Shown here one piece after another: positions 49,291-59,811 of a stretch of 64,000 nt of DNA; position 1 is the stretch's first letter, and each line of letters starts with the position of its first letter. The stretch comes from Aquatica leii. Its lineage: Eukaryota; Arthropoda; Insecta; Coleoptera; Lampyridae. The notes beneath the pieces were generated by a model. That model made no database searches. It was not told where the DNA came from and saw nothing but the letters and a program-made list of their open reading frames with translations. The stretch spans positions 232,274,532 through 232,338,531 of the forward strand of contig CM069432.1 in assembly GCA_035610365.1 (NCBI GenBank), read 5' to 3'. The position numbers and the translations under genes are program-made.

Positions 49291-51319
49291 TATTAAACGA
49301 GGTTTTTCACTAACTTGTAGTATCCAGATATTCCAGTTCAAATCTCACAAGTATTGTTGGTTGCCTGCACAGCTATTTGTCTAAGAAAACGTATCTTAAT
49401 CTCGGCGAGGAAACGGGGGGTGGTTTACCGCTTGCGGAAAAAAATAGGGGAACTTTTAAGCCCGAGAGAATGAGGGTAGTTTTAGATTGCTGGTGGTCGT
49501 AGAAACAAAGAAATAGAGAACAAAGAAAAGTTACGGGTGGTTAAAAATAAAAAAAGTAAATAGTGCTGTTGCAATTGCAGGTATGAGTTCATTCTATACA
49601 TTCAAATTCAAAATAATTAAATGTTATTTGTAATGGCAGTTTTAAAATTAATTTTAAAAGCATATTGATACATGTTCCTTTGTTCACTTAAGACAAAGGA
49701 ATTAGCTTGCGCTGTTTTAGTTTTGGTGTTTAATTGTTGTATTTTTCTTTACTTTTATAGGACATTTTTGTAATTTATTTAAAAGTAACGTAATTGGTTC
49801 TTTTGTATTAAATTTTGATTTAATATGTATTAGAAAAATTGAATGGAGTTTGCTATCGAATTTAGGTATGAGTCTTGAGTTTACGCATCGGTTTCTTTGT
49901 TCTCGCGACTGAAAGAAAACTTAATCCTAAACGATTACGTCATCTACGTAGTTTCAGACACATGTTGTTTTTTTTGTGATTGTAAACGGAACTTGCTGCG
50001 ATTTTTTTGTGTGTATTTTTTTTTCCACCTTAATTCTACGTTATGCTATGTATGAAATGCCTTGTTGATTTTACTAACGATTCTCTCCCGTGAATTCGAA
50101 TTGCTAAAGTATTACCATCCCTCCTTGATTGTATTGTAAAGTAACTCAATGTGATTCATGTATGTAATGAATCTAAGATTGATTTAAAAAACCAATCTAA
50201 ACGTTCTATGCTGAACGTTTTCTTTAGAACGGTCTATGATCGGCCTCGAAACGATGAGCCATGATTAGATTACTTTGGTAGCCGGTTTTACTAATGTTGC
50301 AATTTCGGAGCATCTTCAACTTTAGCCATACGTACTCGCAATCCAGAGACATTGGTACCTTGGACATGGCATGTCCACTCTTTAACAATTCTTGTGTTTT
50401 AGTTGATGATATGTGAAGGTGTAACGTAGCGATTAAGGTCCTCTTAATATGTTTTGATCAAAGCAAGCTTCCGTATTCAATTTGTAGATTAGATTCATTA
50501 TATATGAACTTCTGTAATCTATTGCATTAATTCTACGTTATTTGCATGTGTGTATTTTATTTTATTGTTTGTTAAATATTTTGGATATGAAAAGATAACG
50601 ACTGGTGGAGGTTTCTTGCATGCTCTTCCTCCATCGAGTAATCGAGCATAGCGGAAGTCATACAATAAATCGTCATTTTATTACAAGTGTTAGTTTTTTT
50701 ATCTCTCTCTCTCTCACCTTTCTTATTATGGACAGACCTATTTCACGCATGTTAATGTCCGAGAGTAAAACAGAGTAATGAACTATAGTTTTTTTTTGGT
50801 GTTGGTTTAAGCTTAAATTTTGTTTTGACAACGTAGTTGGTAGACGATTTTACGCGGGATATTCTTTCTTTTCAAATACTCGCACGTTACACTACAAACT
50901 GTTAATTAAAACTTAAAATTACTTAATCGACATCTCGTAAAAGATTGCTTGAAATTTAATTTAAATTCGTAGCATCTTCGGGTATTTGTGATTGCGTTTA
51001 CGTGTAAGTTTAGACACAACATTAAGCGTCATAAATTTGACTGTAATAATTAACCGTTTATTCTTACATTTAATAAATTTAAACATTCTCTAAAAGGACG
51101 CTTAAAATGCAATCTTCGCTTATAGCGTTTTCTCGGTCTTGCAATTTCAATAACTTCATTTAGCATGTATGATTTTGTATAAAACAATTACGATTAGAAA
51201 TGTAACCGAAATAATTAACTCTTTATTTATACTTAAAGATTATTAAAATTGAAAGCGGTTTTATGTAGATGATTTTCTCTGTTTGTAAAAAGAAGCTACT
51301 TAAACTTTATTACCACCTT
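49291..51319. other. sequence present only in the left IR-2 arm
   Basis: About 2 kb without counterpart in the right arm, so probably an insertion, though I see no clean ends. It includes a short (CT)n tract near 50703. A minus-strand segment at about 50300-50395 is open and reads WTCHVQGTNVSGLRVRMAKV, not recognised. Confidence 0.4.
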
Positions 51320-51515
51320 GTTTTTGTTATTTGTATATATTTGACGTGTTTTAGAATCCAAGCTGTGTTAATCTATTTGATCATTTTCTATGCAAGTTAT
51401 TTATGCTAATATCTGGCTTCAATTGTAAATTATGAATAATAATTTAATTGATTTGTTTTTCGTACGTTTATAATTTGATGATACAAAAGTCGATCAAAGT
51501 TTGGACATACTTTTT
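51320..51515 (+). repeat. inverted repeat IR-2, left arm part 2
   Basis: Matches the reverse complement of 54490-54577 plus 54892-55050 (GCAAGTTATTTATGyTAATATCTGGCTT; TTTATAATTTGATkATA). The match spans the foldback insertion in the right arm and so defines it. Confidence 0.7.
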
Positions 51516-51784
51516 CGACGTAACAGTTACCTATTGATGGTGATTATAAGAGGTTTGATAACAGATATAAACAGTGTTGTAAATAGATAATTTTTAAATT
51601 ATATAGATATAGTGTAAGAACCCGTCAATTTATTTTATTTTAAATTATAAATCTGTAAATAGTGCAATTATTTTCATTTATAATTCACAAAATAGGCGCG
51701 AGTGGCGTTGTAAGTATGAGGTGATAATCCCCGCTTTCCCACACCCTAAAACTCCTTCCTAGTTTCCGCCCAGAGTTGATAAGG

Positions 51785-51800
51785 ATCCCTATAAAACAAG
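51785..51800 (+). promoter_or_regulatory. TATA-like box in solo LTR
   Basis: CCCTATAAAACAAGCAGCAC context in a locally GC-richer block, about 175 bp into the LTR. Plausible transcription start within about 30 bp downstream. Confidence 0.5.
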
Positions 51801-51915
51801 CAGCACGACAGTTAAACAGACAGAACCGGGTTCTCGAGCTTACCTTCTAGAACTCCTCCTAAACTCCTAAGCTATCCTGTCGTAAGGACTACCGACGACA
51901 ATTCAACCCCTATCC

Positions 51916-52034
51916 GATGTATGGGATACCTACATCATAGCTCCCTTGTTACTTTGGCCTAGTGGATGTACGGGATACCAACATCTTGGCCTCCTCGTTA
52001 TTTATTCCTATTCGATGTATGGAATACCTACATC
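51916..52034 (+). repeat. three palindromic repeats, 49-bp spacing
   Basis: GATGTA(t/c)GG(g/a)ATACC(t/a)ACATC at 51916, 51965 and 52014. Each is self-complementary at its ends (GATGT/ACATC) and spaced exactly 49 bp. Located inside the solo LTR, downstream of the TATA-like box. Confidence 0.85.
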
Positions 52035-52796
52035 TCCGATACCCTCGCATTGCAGTTGTAAGTAATAACGACAACTGTCTATCCGTCCATACGAGAACAA
52101 TCGTCTAGAATTACATTTCGTTCGCCGGAAGACCACGTATAAATAAATCAATTACTTACCAATTAACTACGACTCTTCGTGTTATTAATCCGTCATTGGC
52201 TAGTAGTTAACCGACATACGTTTAACCCACGACGAGCTTCATTTGGGAAGCAAAGGAAATATTTAAGTTGTCGAGTGGACGTAGAAATTGCCAACCGGGG
52301 AAGTTAATAACAAGCAAGAACGGACTGCAATTCCACCTACAACTGAATTTGGGGTTAAAACCACCCAACTTAAATATTCTACGCTACTTACCCATTAACT
52401 GCAGCGGTGCTGAATCTCCAAATTCCAAATACACAAAGTCACTTACTTAAAATACCACCGGCCTTAACACGAGTAAAGGTAATTTAAAAGAACTAACCTG
52501 ACTTTATTTCAGGCGCAGTACAGGACCCTGCCGTACCGTCCCCGACCAGAGGCGTCCCGTCTGGAGTGTATATAATCCGAAATTAAATTTTATTTTTTCA
52601 TTTCTTTATACCTAGAAGCGCTGTAAGTTATTTTAGTTTTTTGAAGTGTTATTTAGTTTTGTTATTTTACTTTTTTTTTGTTTGAATGGTTGAAATAAAT
52701 GTATTAAGCGATATAGAGCGAGTTATTGAACCCTGGGCACCGCTGAGACACCCGACTACTAAATCCAAACCTAGTGGCGATAGGGGAAGGATTACA

Positions 52797-53199
52797 ATAG
52801 ATAAATTTTTTTTTCTTTCAAAGATTATCTAGTATTAGATAATAGATTAACTATTCAAACCTTATATAGATAACAGATAATAGATGAAATAATCTAGGTA
52901 GTAATAACGATAGATGGAGTTCATTTGAAGAACTACTATGGAATGTGGGAAATTACTGAAGAAAAACACATATTCTAACTGGAATTTTACGAGACACTGG
53001 ATTTTTGTAAATATTATTTAAATAATTTAAATAAAAAATTATATATATACAGATACATATAACTTATATATTTTTTGATTGTATCTAGATACATATAAAT
53101 AGATAAAAAATATTAATCTAGATTAATTTATCTATATAAATTTATATAGATAATTTACAACACTGGATATAAAGACCATTGTGTGTATTGCCTTGTAGA
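52797..53199. repeat. AT-rich low-complexity DNA with AGATAAT units
   Basis: Degenerate repeats of TATCTA/TAGATA. The same type of sequence flanks the solo LTR on the left (51570-51612), showing the LTR inserted into it. Confidence 0.6.
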
Positions 53200-53896
53200 A
53201 TGTAAATCTAATATTTTTCTACCGTGGCTGGACAACAACGAACGGCCGCAGGTTGCTTCCATGCTATGGGACCCTGTATTTTGTTATGTGTAATGGCGCA
53301 AGTTGCTTCCATGTTATGGGACCTTGCACATTTGTGTGTTTTCTAGTCGCGGTAGGTTGCTTCCATGTTATGGGGCCCTACATTTTCGCTTACTTGTTTA
53401 TGTATTACTTTTATTATGTGCATTACTGATTTTACCTATATGTTTTTGGCCTTACTTGTTCCAAACTTTCAACTTTAGCTGGGTTGATTCGTAACCAGGA
53501 CCCCAGTACCCATTGGCGGGGGCGCCGATTATATAACACGTCTTCAGTTTAGAGTGATGATGTTTGTGCACGTGTTTATATGTGTTGGTATTTAAATCTG
53601 TTATCTGGTCTGTTTATTTGTCTAATTTACTGTAATTTGAGATGTCCTTGCTTTACGACGTGTTAATAGTTTTGATTACAAGCCGATTGTTTTATCAACC
53701 TAAATTATATAACGATCTTGCATTTTAATTCAGTTAGAAAGCCGGAGGGGTTTCTAAGCTCTGTTCTTCCCCTCCTACGACGAGTCACACCGAACAGGCA
53801 AGGTCTCGGTTAAAATTTAAAGAGTTAAATTCGAATAAAAATGACGATTCATTTTTTTTTATTGTGTTTTATTTAACCTACTACAGCCTTCCCACA
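53200..53896 (-). mobile_element. LTR plus leader fragment of a gypsy-type element (copy 2)
   Basis: Minus-strand LTR-like start TGTGGGAAGG at 53896. A possible LTR/primer-site junction lies near 53535 (TTATATAATCGGCGCCCCCG). The leader continues to about 53200 with a triple repeat. Inverted relative to copy 1 at 42161-42826; the two enclose the gypsy element and solo LTR. No gag or pol remains. Confidence 0.6.
53247..53385 (+). repeat. three 50-54-bp direct repeats in LTR leader
   Basis: GGTTGCTTCCATGyTATGGG(a/g)CC(c/t)T at 53251, 53301 (first base a) and 53355. Each can fold (CCAT..ATGG, with AGG/CCT outside). Copy 1 retains one degraded version at about 42750-42775. Confidence 0.8.
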
Positions 53897-54339
53897 TGTC
53901 GAGAGTAAGCAGTGTATAACGAACTTAATACAACGTAGAAAAGGGGGTGGGGTAACTAGCGAGATGTCGCTGCTTTTGTTTGTTCGCGGGTTTTAAATTT
54001 CAAACGCGAGTGGGTTACATCACAAAGCCTTTACATATTTATTAACAAAAACACTTATACTGAGTCAATTAAAATTATGTTTATTTTTGTTTTAGTATAA
54101 TAACTGTTCTAGAAGTTTTGAAAAACAATCCTCTAACAGCAGTAAACTAATAAACAGGAGGCAATGGCCATCGTTGGTTTTTTAAAATTTCCAAAGAACG
54201 AACAGAAAAGCAATTAAGAAACTTAATCGTCTCTATTCTTAAATATTAATACTTATTGTTAAACAAAATGGATTCTTTTTAAATGGGGATTTTTTTAAGG
54301 TTTTGTAATATTTTTGTGCAATAAAATTATATCGGATAA
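53897..54339. other. no gene recognised
   Basis: Flank of the LTR-like copy; no motifs seen. Confidence 0.35.
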
Positions 54340-54406
54340 ACGTTGGCAACTTCGGTTACAACAATGACACAGTCCAAACTCGGAAGACATTCTTATCTTA
54401 GTATAA
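54340..54406 (+). mobile_element. Penelope-like fragment starting at the hammerhead cleavage motif
   Basis: Begins ACGTTGGCAACTTCGG and is the inverted copy of 42855-42913. The catalytic core part (CUGANGA and stem II) is absent, so the copy starts at the sequence where a ribozyme would cut. Confidence 0.55.
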
Positions 54407-54651
54407 AAATACTAGATTACTTTACAAGGCAATGCGTACACTGGTGTTTTTTCCTTGTTATCAAACCCATTAGAAGCGCCAACAATATCTAAATATTAGA
54501 ATCAAAAGGATGTTCTAATTTTGACTAACTTTTATATAATCAAATTATAAAAATACGAAAAAACAAATAAATTATTACTAGAATGCAAACTTTCACGGTC
54601 GTTGTTTAATGTAGCACTGTTTTTAGGGAGTTGCCGCGTCACAAAACTTTC

Positions 54652-54693
54652 TCTTAACGTTTCGCTGATCATGCTGTCAGCTTCTTCAGAAGA
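54652..54693 (-). ncRNA. hammerhead-ribozyme-like motif 3, intact core
   Basis: Minus strand: stem I TCTT/AAGA, CTGAAGA (CUGANGA satisfied), stem II GCTGA/TCAGC with an 8-nt loop, GAAACGTT. Stem III is reduced to self-complementary ACGT, so action as a dimer would be needed, as proposed for Penelope-type hammerheads. The predicted cut follows the last T of GAAACGTT. Confidence 0.7.
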
Positions 54694-54807
54694 TTTCTAA
54701 AGACTGATGTTATCGTTTTGCGTTCCTTGTTATATACGGTCCAGCGAAGCGGAGCCGTAAGACGATATCTAACGAGGAACGCAAGACTATAACATCAGCC
54801 TTTAGAA

Positions 54808-54851
54808 ATATTCTGAAGAAGCTGACAGCATGATCAGCGAAACGTTAAGAT
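54808..54851 (+). ncRNA. hammerhead-ribozyme-like motif 4, intact core
   Basis: Plus strand: ATATT/AAGAT stem I (one mismatch), CTGAAGA, stem II GCTGA/TCAGC, GAAACGTT. It mirrors motif 3 in the opposite arm of the same foldback. Confidence 0.7.
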
Positions 54852-55180
54852 AAAGTTTTGTAACGCGGCAACACCCGAAAAACAATGCTATAAATAAATG
54901 ATTATGCATAATTTAGAATTAAAGCCAGATATTAACATAAATAACTTGCAGTGAAAATGAAAACTAGTCAAATATATACAATACAAATAATTTAAAAAAA
55001 TGGCAATAAAGTATATAAAATTACACATAAATTATAAAAGAAAGAAAATACTACGAATGTAAATAACATTTCAAGCATTTCTTTCAGACAGTTGATTTTG
55101 AAATACATCATACACATAAAACAATTGAATCAACAAAATTGAAATCGCGGCCAACGAATTTGTTTTAGTAAAACAAAGAA

Positions 55181-56212
55181 AATGTGGCGTTTTTTTAATG
55201 ACGTAATTTTAACACAAAGTTAGTTTTATCACTATTTACGTTAGCTAACTAATGCTTTAGTGACATAACACCCACAAAATTGCACAAATCACAAAGAAAA
55301 CCAAACATTACACAAAATTTTATATTAAGAATGCTAATTGTACCGCGGGCTCGAACTCTTCTACCTCGACGTTCAACCCTTAACGTGTGCAACCCCTTCT
55401 TAGAAAAGATGATGCTTACGTAATTTCGCGCGACTTCAATTGGGTTTAAATTTAATCTGAATCATCTCAGATCCCACAAATAAATACGTTAAAAGCGTTT
55501 CTTGGTAACTAAATGTTGAAGTTCTCTCGCAAGCTCTAGAAAAAAAAACTACAAAACAATTTAAAAAAACAGAACAAGAACTGGAAGCGCAGTGACAGTT
55601 GATGACTAAATCATCGTGAAAAAATCACTACGTTTAACGACCCTAGATAGATTTTTTATATGTTCGATCCAAATTTTCTTCTCAGCTGCATAATGTGGCG
55701 TTTTTTTAATGACGTAATTTTAACACAAAGTTAGTTTTATCACTATTTACGTTAGCTAACTAATGCTTTAGTTACATAACACCCACAAAATTGCACAAAA
55801 CGCAAAGAAAACCAAACATTACACAAATTTTATATTAAGAATGCTGATTGTACCGCGGGCTCTAACTCTTCTACCTAGACGTTCAACCCTTAACGTGCGC
55901 AACCCCTCTTAAAAAAGATGACGATGCTTACTAATTTCGCGCGATTTTAATTGGGTTTAAATGTAAACTGAATTATCTCAGATCCTACAAATAAAACATC
56001 ATACGTTAAAAGCGTCTCTTGGTAACTAAATGTTAAAATTCTCTCGCAAGCTCTAGAAAAAAAACTACAAAACAATTTAAAAAAAACAGAACAAGAACTG
56101 GAAGCGCAGTGACAGTTGATGACTAAATCATCGTGAAAAAATCACTACGTCTAACGACCCTAGATAGATTTTTTATATGTTCGATCCAAATTTTCTTCTC
56201 AGCTGCATAATT
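55181..56212 (+). repeat. tandem duplication, two units of about 511-521 bp
   Basis: Unit 1 at 55181-55691 and unit 2 at 55692-56212, both from AATGTGGCGTTTTTTTAATG to TTCTCAGCTGCATAAT. Differences are scattered single bases and small indels, so the duplication is not brand new. No coding potential. Confidence 0.88.
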
Positions 56213-56763
56213 TTTACTACCCTAACAAACTTCATTCTTTAAGCATCGGTTATGGTTTTGCGTTCTCTGTTTAATTCGCGTACCGCAAAGTACGTGGATT
56301 TAATGACAAACTTAATAAGTTTTCCTGTAAAAATGTAAACACAACTGCGTTTATCTGTATATATAAAAAGAGTAATGTCATTTTATTCGTTATCTTTTAG
56401 TGTTCGTTTTAAGTAGCCTCACTAAAGTTTGTTTTATTGCATTGAATGTCTTTTGCATATAGACAGGGCCGCGCAGTTTTATAAGACAACACGGGCAGTG
56501 CCCACCGACACTACGTACAATGAGACGTCAACATGAAATTCTAATGTGCAATTAATAATTTTATTCCTGTATTGTACTTATTTAATAGTTTAATCGTGTA
56601 TTATAAGATTTGGAGATGAATAATCGATTAGAGAAGATAATCTTTATTATTAATTCAACTGTAAAATGTTCAGTAAGTACTAAAACCGTACATTAATATT
56701 TTTGTATTTATTATACAATAATCGTTCATAAGGGTGAGGTGAAGTGTTTGTAACACTTACTTA
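56213..56763. other. no gene recognised
   Basis: AT-rich; no motif seen. Confidence 0.4.
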
Positions 56764-57103
56764 AGCCGCGTTCAGATAGAATTAGTGCAGTTGTTGTAGG
56801 GGTAGTATAGAAACTATTTGACTTCTCAGGCAGCACATTACGTTTTATTGACGTCAAAATTACGTAGGAGACGTCATTAAGACGTGTCAATGTCGTCAGT
56901 GTGCTGCCTGGGTTTTAACTTTTGCCATGCAAGCTTACCACAGTCAATAGCTTTGCAGTATTTGCGTATACCTATAATAAATTTGTTTACAGCGCGTGCG
57001 TTGATGCTTTACACTGATTTTAATAAAGACTGAAAGTTTTTTATAACTGCACTACCACTGCAGTACAAATACGCTAATCGTATCCGAATGAGGCTTGATT
57101 CAT
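56764..57103. mobile_element. 340-bp MITE (AAGCCkCrTTCrGATA ends)
   Basis: Terminal inverted repeats AGCCGCGTTCAGATAGAATT and, from the right, AGCCTCATTCGGATACGATT, extending into GTGCAGTT/AACTGCAC-type inner motifs. Contains a second, smaller MITE. Confidence 0.65.
56827..56910. mobile_element. 84-bp hairpin MITE, CAGGCAGCACA ends, nested
   Basis: CAGGCAGCACATTACG faces a complement ending TGTGCTGCCTG, with GACGT repeats between. Inserted in the 56764 element, hence younger. Confidence 0.8.
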
Positions 57104-58159
57104 TTTCATTTATTACCAGATAATTTGCTAAACTCATAATTTATAGTTGAATATTCTTGTCGGTTCACAATGATTATCGTCTTTCCATCAATTACTTGAT
57201 TTACTAGCATTACATAAAACTAGTAATTCCGTTAATTTTTTATTTTGTAAAAAACATTTTCTGTTAGCTATAAGCATTGCTATAAGTAATCAAAAACGTA
57301 TTCGAACATTTGAAGAAACATATTTCTTAAATTTACAGATGTTGTATCCCTTCGAACATTAATACAAACAAATAATAGCTGTAATTATTTATTCTTTAAA
57401 TAAATTACAGTTTTTAACATTTTTGGCATATCACAGCCAAATTACCCATAGAAAACTACATATACAATAGAATAAAAATAACCATACTACGTTAAACGTA
57501 AACACACTTCCGTTGCTAGAAAACTGTGCAAAATATGCATATAATTCTAAAATCACTTAAAGCATAAAAGCAAAGCTGTATATAAATTAACTACAATATC
57601 AAGATTTGTTAGAGCAAAACTTTAAAACATTTTTAGTCTGATTGAAATTTGAGCAATGTAGTTAAATTGTTTTCAATATTTATACAAAGTTAAAAATTTT
57701 CTCTTGTAAAATATCACATTACGAAGTTGATGGTTTAAATATATTTCTATTCTAAGCAATAAGTTTTGCTAATTTCTTTTAATAAACTTTTTGTTAGGTA
57801 ACAACAGAAACGTTTTTAAACTTTAAAATACTGTTAAAAGTTATACATAAAATGCTTCCCGTGTTAGACATAAAATACTTCATTGTACATGTACCGCTGC
57901 CATTTTTACTAAACGCAATAACATGCATATCACATTGAATAACATTTAACCATAATACTTGTATTCAAAATACAAAATATGCATAAAAATCAATAAATGT
58001 GTAGATAAGGACAAATATTTACAGAAAAAAGTTAAGCATGAAATATAGTGAGAATCACAAAAGACATTGGTGAGTTTATGTTTATTTAGTCAATACAAAC
58101 CAGTGAATAAGCGTTAATAATATTGAATGAAAAGTACGCGTTGTGTAGCAAAAAAGTAT
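57104..58159. other. no gene recognised; sphingomyelinase 3' side
   Basis: AT-rich sequence; the part next to 58160 is probably the 3' UTR of the minus-strand sphingomyelinase gene. Confidence 0.4.
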
Positions 58160-58796
58160 TTAAAATTCAAACCCCTTCTTTTCTACGGTTTGTTTTAAAC
58201 TGACCTGCATAGCCAGTTTTCCCGCTATTAGCGCATTTCTTTCAATCATGTTCCAGGCGGTAGCCATAATAAAAGTAAAACCCAATAAAATTGTTATAAC
58301 TACTCGAGCAACGTGTATCAAAACAGCCTTACCAAACAATGAATCCATAACAACTGTCGTGGTAAGTAATAAAAAAAAGAACACAGTGAAGAACCAATAT
58401 ACACGTTTATGGTTAAGCAACGTATTTAAAGCGACGTTACACACTTCGATACATTCTGACAAGACCGATGCTCGAGTACTTAAGTCACATTTTTTTTCGG
58501 ATCCTTCGCTTCTCGAAACTTTCAATGTGGCGGTAATGGCTTCATGATCTGAATAACTATACTCACAACCGGCAACTCTGTTTGGCAAAGGACGACAATA
58601 TTTTTTCATAACTACTGACGTGTTTGAGCCACAATTGTACATAATATAATCTATACGTTTACCAGGATATTTTCTCTTAAGTAAAGATGAAGCAGTATAA
58701 GAGTTATGTGGTCCATCGTTTGTGTAAAAAGGTTGTTGAGCTTCCTCTTCAGCTTCAATATAAGCATCAGTAAATCCCGTTACACTCATTAATACC
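58160..58796 (-). CDS. neutral sphingomyelinase (SMPD2-like), last exon
   Basis: The enzyme hydrolyses sphingomyelin to ceramide and phosphocholine and is a membrane-bound, Mg-dependent member of the DNase I-like phosphatase superfamily. This exon follows a TTTTCTAG acceptor and reads GVLMSVTGFTDAYIEAEEEAQQ, then KRIDYIMYNC and the catalytic YSDHEAIT, where the Asp-His pair belongs to the active site. After it come two membrane segments, VYWFFTVFFFLLLTTTVVMDS and VLIHVARVVITILLGFTFIMA, separated by a short loop, as in SMPD2-type enzymes. It ends KKGFEF at 58160. Splicing to the exon ending at 59812 joins in phase (AG|G). An open-frame Met at 58864 lies in the intron and is not a start. Confidence 0.9.
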
Positions 58797-58933
58797 CTAG
58801 AAAAAAAATACAAAATCAAAGAAGTAGTTACAGTAATATCATTTTTTTTTTTAATTTCGTACATTAGTCAGTTAAGTTTATTGCATTTCGCCAAGTTAAA
58901 CCATAAAAACCTATCAAATTTGTACTTTTGATT

Positions 58934-59034
58934 AGAGGCCCTCTTTCCAGCGAGCCCTAAGCATATGCGCACATATTGCGAAACTTACACTTGATTTTTA
59001 GATTGAGATACCGTCGCTCCCAGAAGAGGGCCTT
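58934..59034. mobile_element. 101-bp MITE in sphingomyelinase intron
   Basis: Ends AGAGGCCCTCTTtcCAG and complement of AAGAGGGCCTT; short core. Lies in the 1-kb intron. Confidence 0.6.
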
Positions 59035-59073
59035 ATTGGAATGTGTGCAATAAATGTTTGTAGAAAAAGTAAG

Positions 59074-59764
59074 TATAGTATATTTCATTTAAGCTGAGCT
59101 GTATATGGGTTAAACAGATTATAAGGAAAATAGACAAAAAAATGTGTTCCGTTTTGTCGTACTTATTACGCATACCTAAAAGTGGAACCGACTTCTATAA
59201 CAGCCTTTATCTTGAAATGTAATCACGGAGTGCACAAGAGCTTCTTGTTAATAGGTACTGTATTTTTTTTATTAAGACGCCGTCACACAGTACAGGAAAA
59301 ATTCTAACAAAATTATATTATTAATTCCACAACGTATGTATTTCTATTCTAAATAATTACATTGAATTAATTGTTGCTGCTTAAGATTTGATTATTTTAT
59401 TAAATAAGTTTACACCGAATGAAGGCATCGTTGTCGTCTTTGTTCAAAAAATTTGTGATATTAATTTACAGTTTAATAATTTAAACCACAGGTAAAAATT
59501 TAGGAAATTCACTGCAAAATGACATTTGGGAAGTGTAGTGCAATTACTTAATAAAATAATTTTGTTGTAATATTTGTTTTACCTATATTATTACTACTGA
59601 CAAGTAGTTCTTGTGCACTTCGCCGTCATCACATTTCAAGGGAAAGGTTTTTGTATAAGGCAAATTTACTTTCAATTACGCCAAAACCAAGCATATTTTT
59701 TGTCTTTTCCCTCTACATTGGGCGTTAGGTACAATATGACTCAGCTTAAATAAAATATACTATA
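59074..59764. mobile_element. 691-bp long-TIR MITE in sphingomyelinase intron
   Basis: Ends TATAGTATATTTCATTTAAG and, inverted, TATAGTATATTTTATTTAAG, followed by GCTGAG. Similarity continues inward about 180 bp with gaps, including TTGAAATGTrATsACGG and GTGCACAAGA blocks near 59212-59240 and 59605-59640. No coding frame. Fills most of the intron between the last two exons. Confidence 0.8.
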
Positions 59765-59811
59765 GTAACATATACAGCAAAACGACAATGAAACTAATTT
59801 CTCATATATAC

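Larger units (their letters stand above)
51613..52796 (+). mobile_element. solo LTR, 1184 bp, with ATAG target duplication
   Basis: It starts TGTAAGAACCCGTC and ends AAGGATTACA (TGTAA/TTACA termini) and is flanked by ATAG at 51609-51612 and 52797-52800. No internal retroelement genes are attached. It contains a TATA-like CCCTATAAAACAAG near 51790 and AATAAA signals near 52140 and 52693, as expected for an LTR promoter and polyadenylation region. Most likely left by LTR-LTR recombination. Family unknown; not the 43039 element. Confidence 0.8.
54578..54891. mobile_element. foldback Penelope-like element with two hammerhead motifs
   Basis: Inverted arms of about 135 bp (GTTGCCGCGT...CAGCTTCTTCAGAA and complement) surround a core of roughly 40 bp (GTCCAGCGAAGCGGAGCC). 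Flanking near-identical 13-mers, AAATAAATTATTA (54565-54577) and AAATAAATGATTA (54892-54904), are a candidate target duplication. The IR-2 left arm has one copy of this site and no insert. Left end carries TTTCACGGTCGTTG, as at 42830. No coding capacity, so it would depend on an enzyme supplied elsewhere. Confidence 0.75.
54490..55470 (-). repeat. inverted repeat IR-2, right arm
   Basis: Partner of 48861-49290 and 51320-51515. Split by the foldback insertion 54578-54891. Its outer part is included in the tandem duplication that starts at 55181. Confidence 0.65.

Noticed and set aside
58797-58864. ATG at 58864 as start of a short sphingomyelinase-like protein
   Set aside because: The segment is intronic: a TTTTCTAG acceptor precedes 58796 and upstream exons join in phase.
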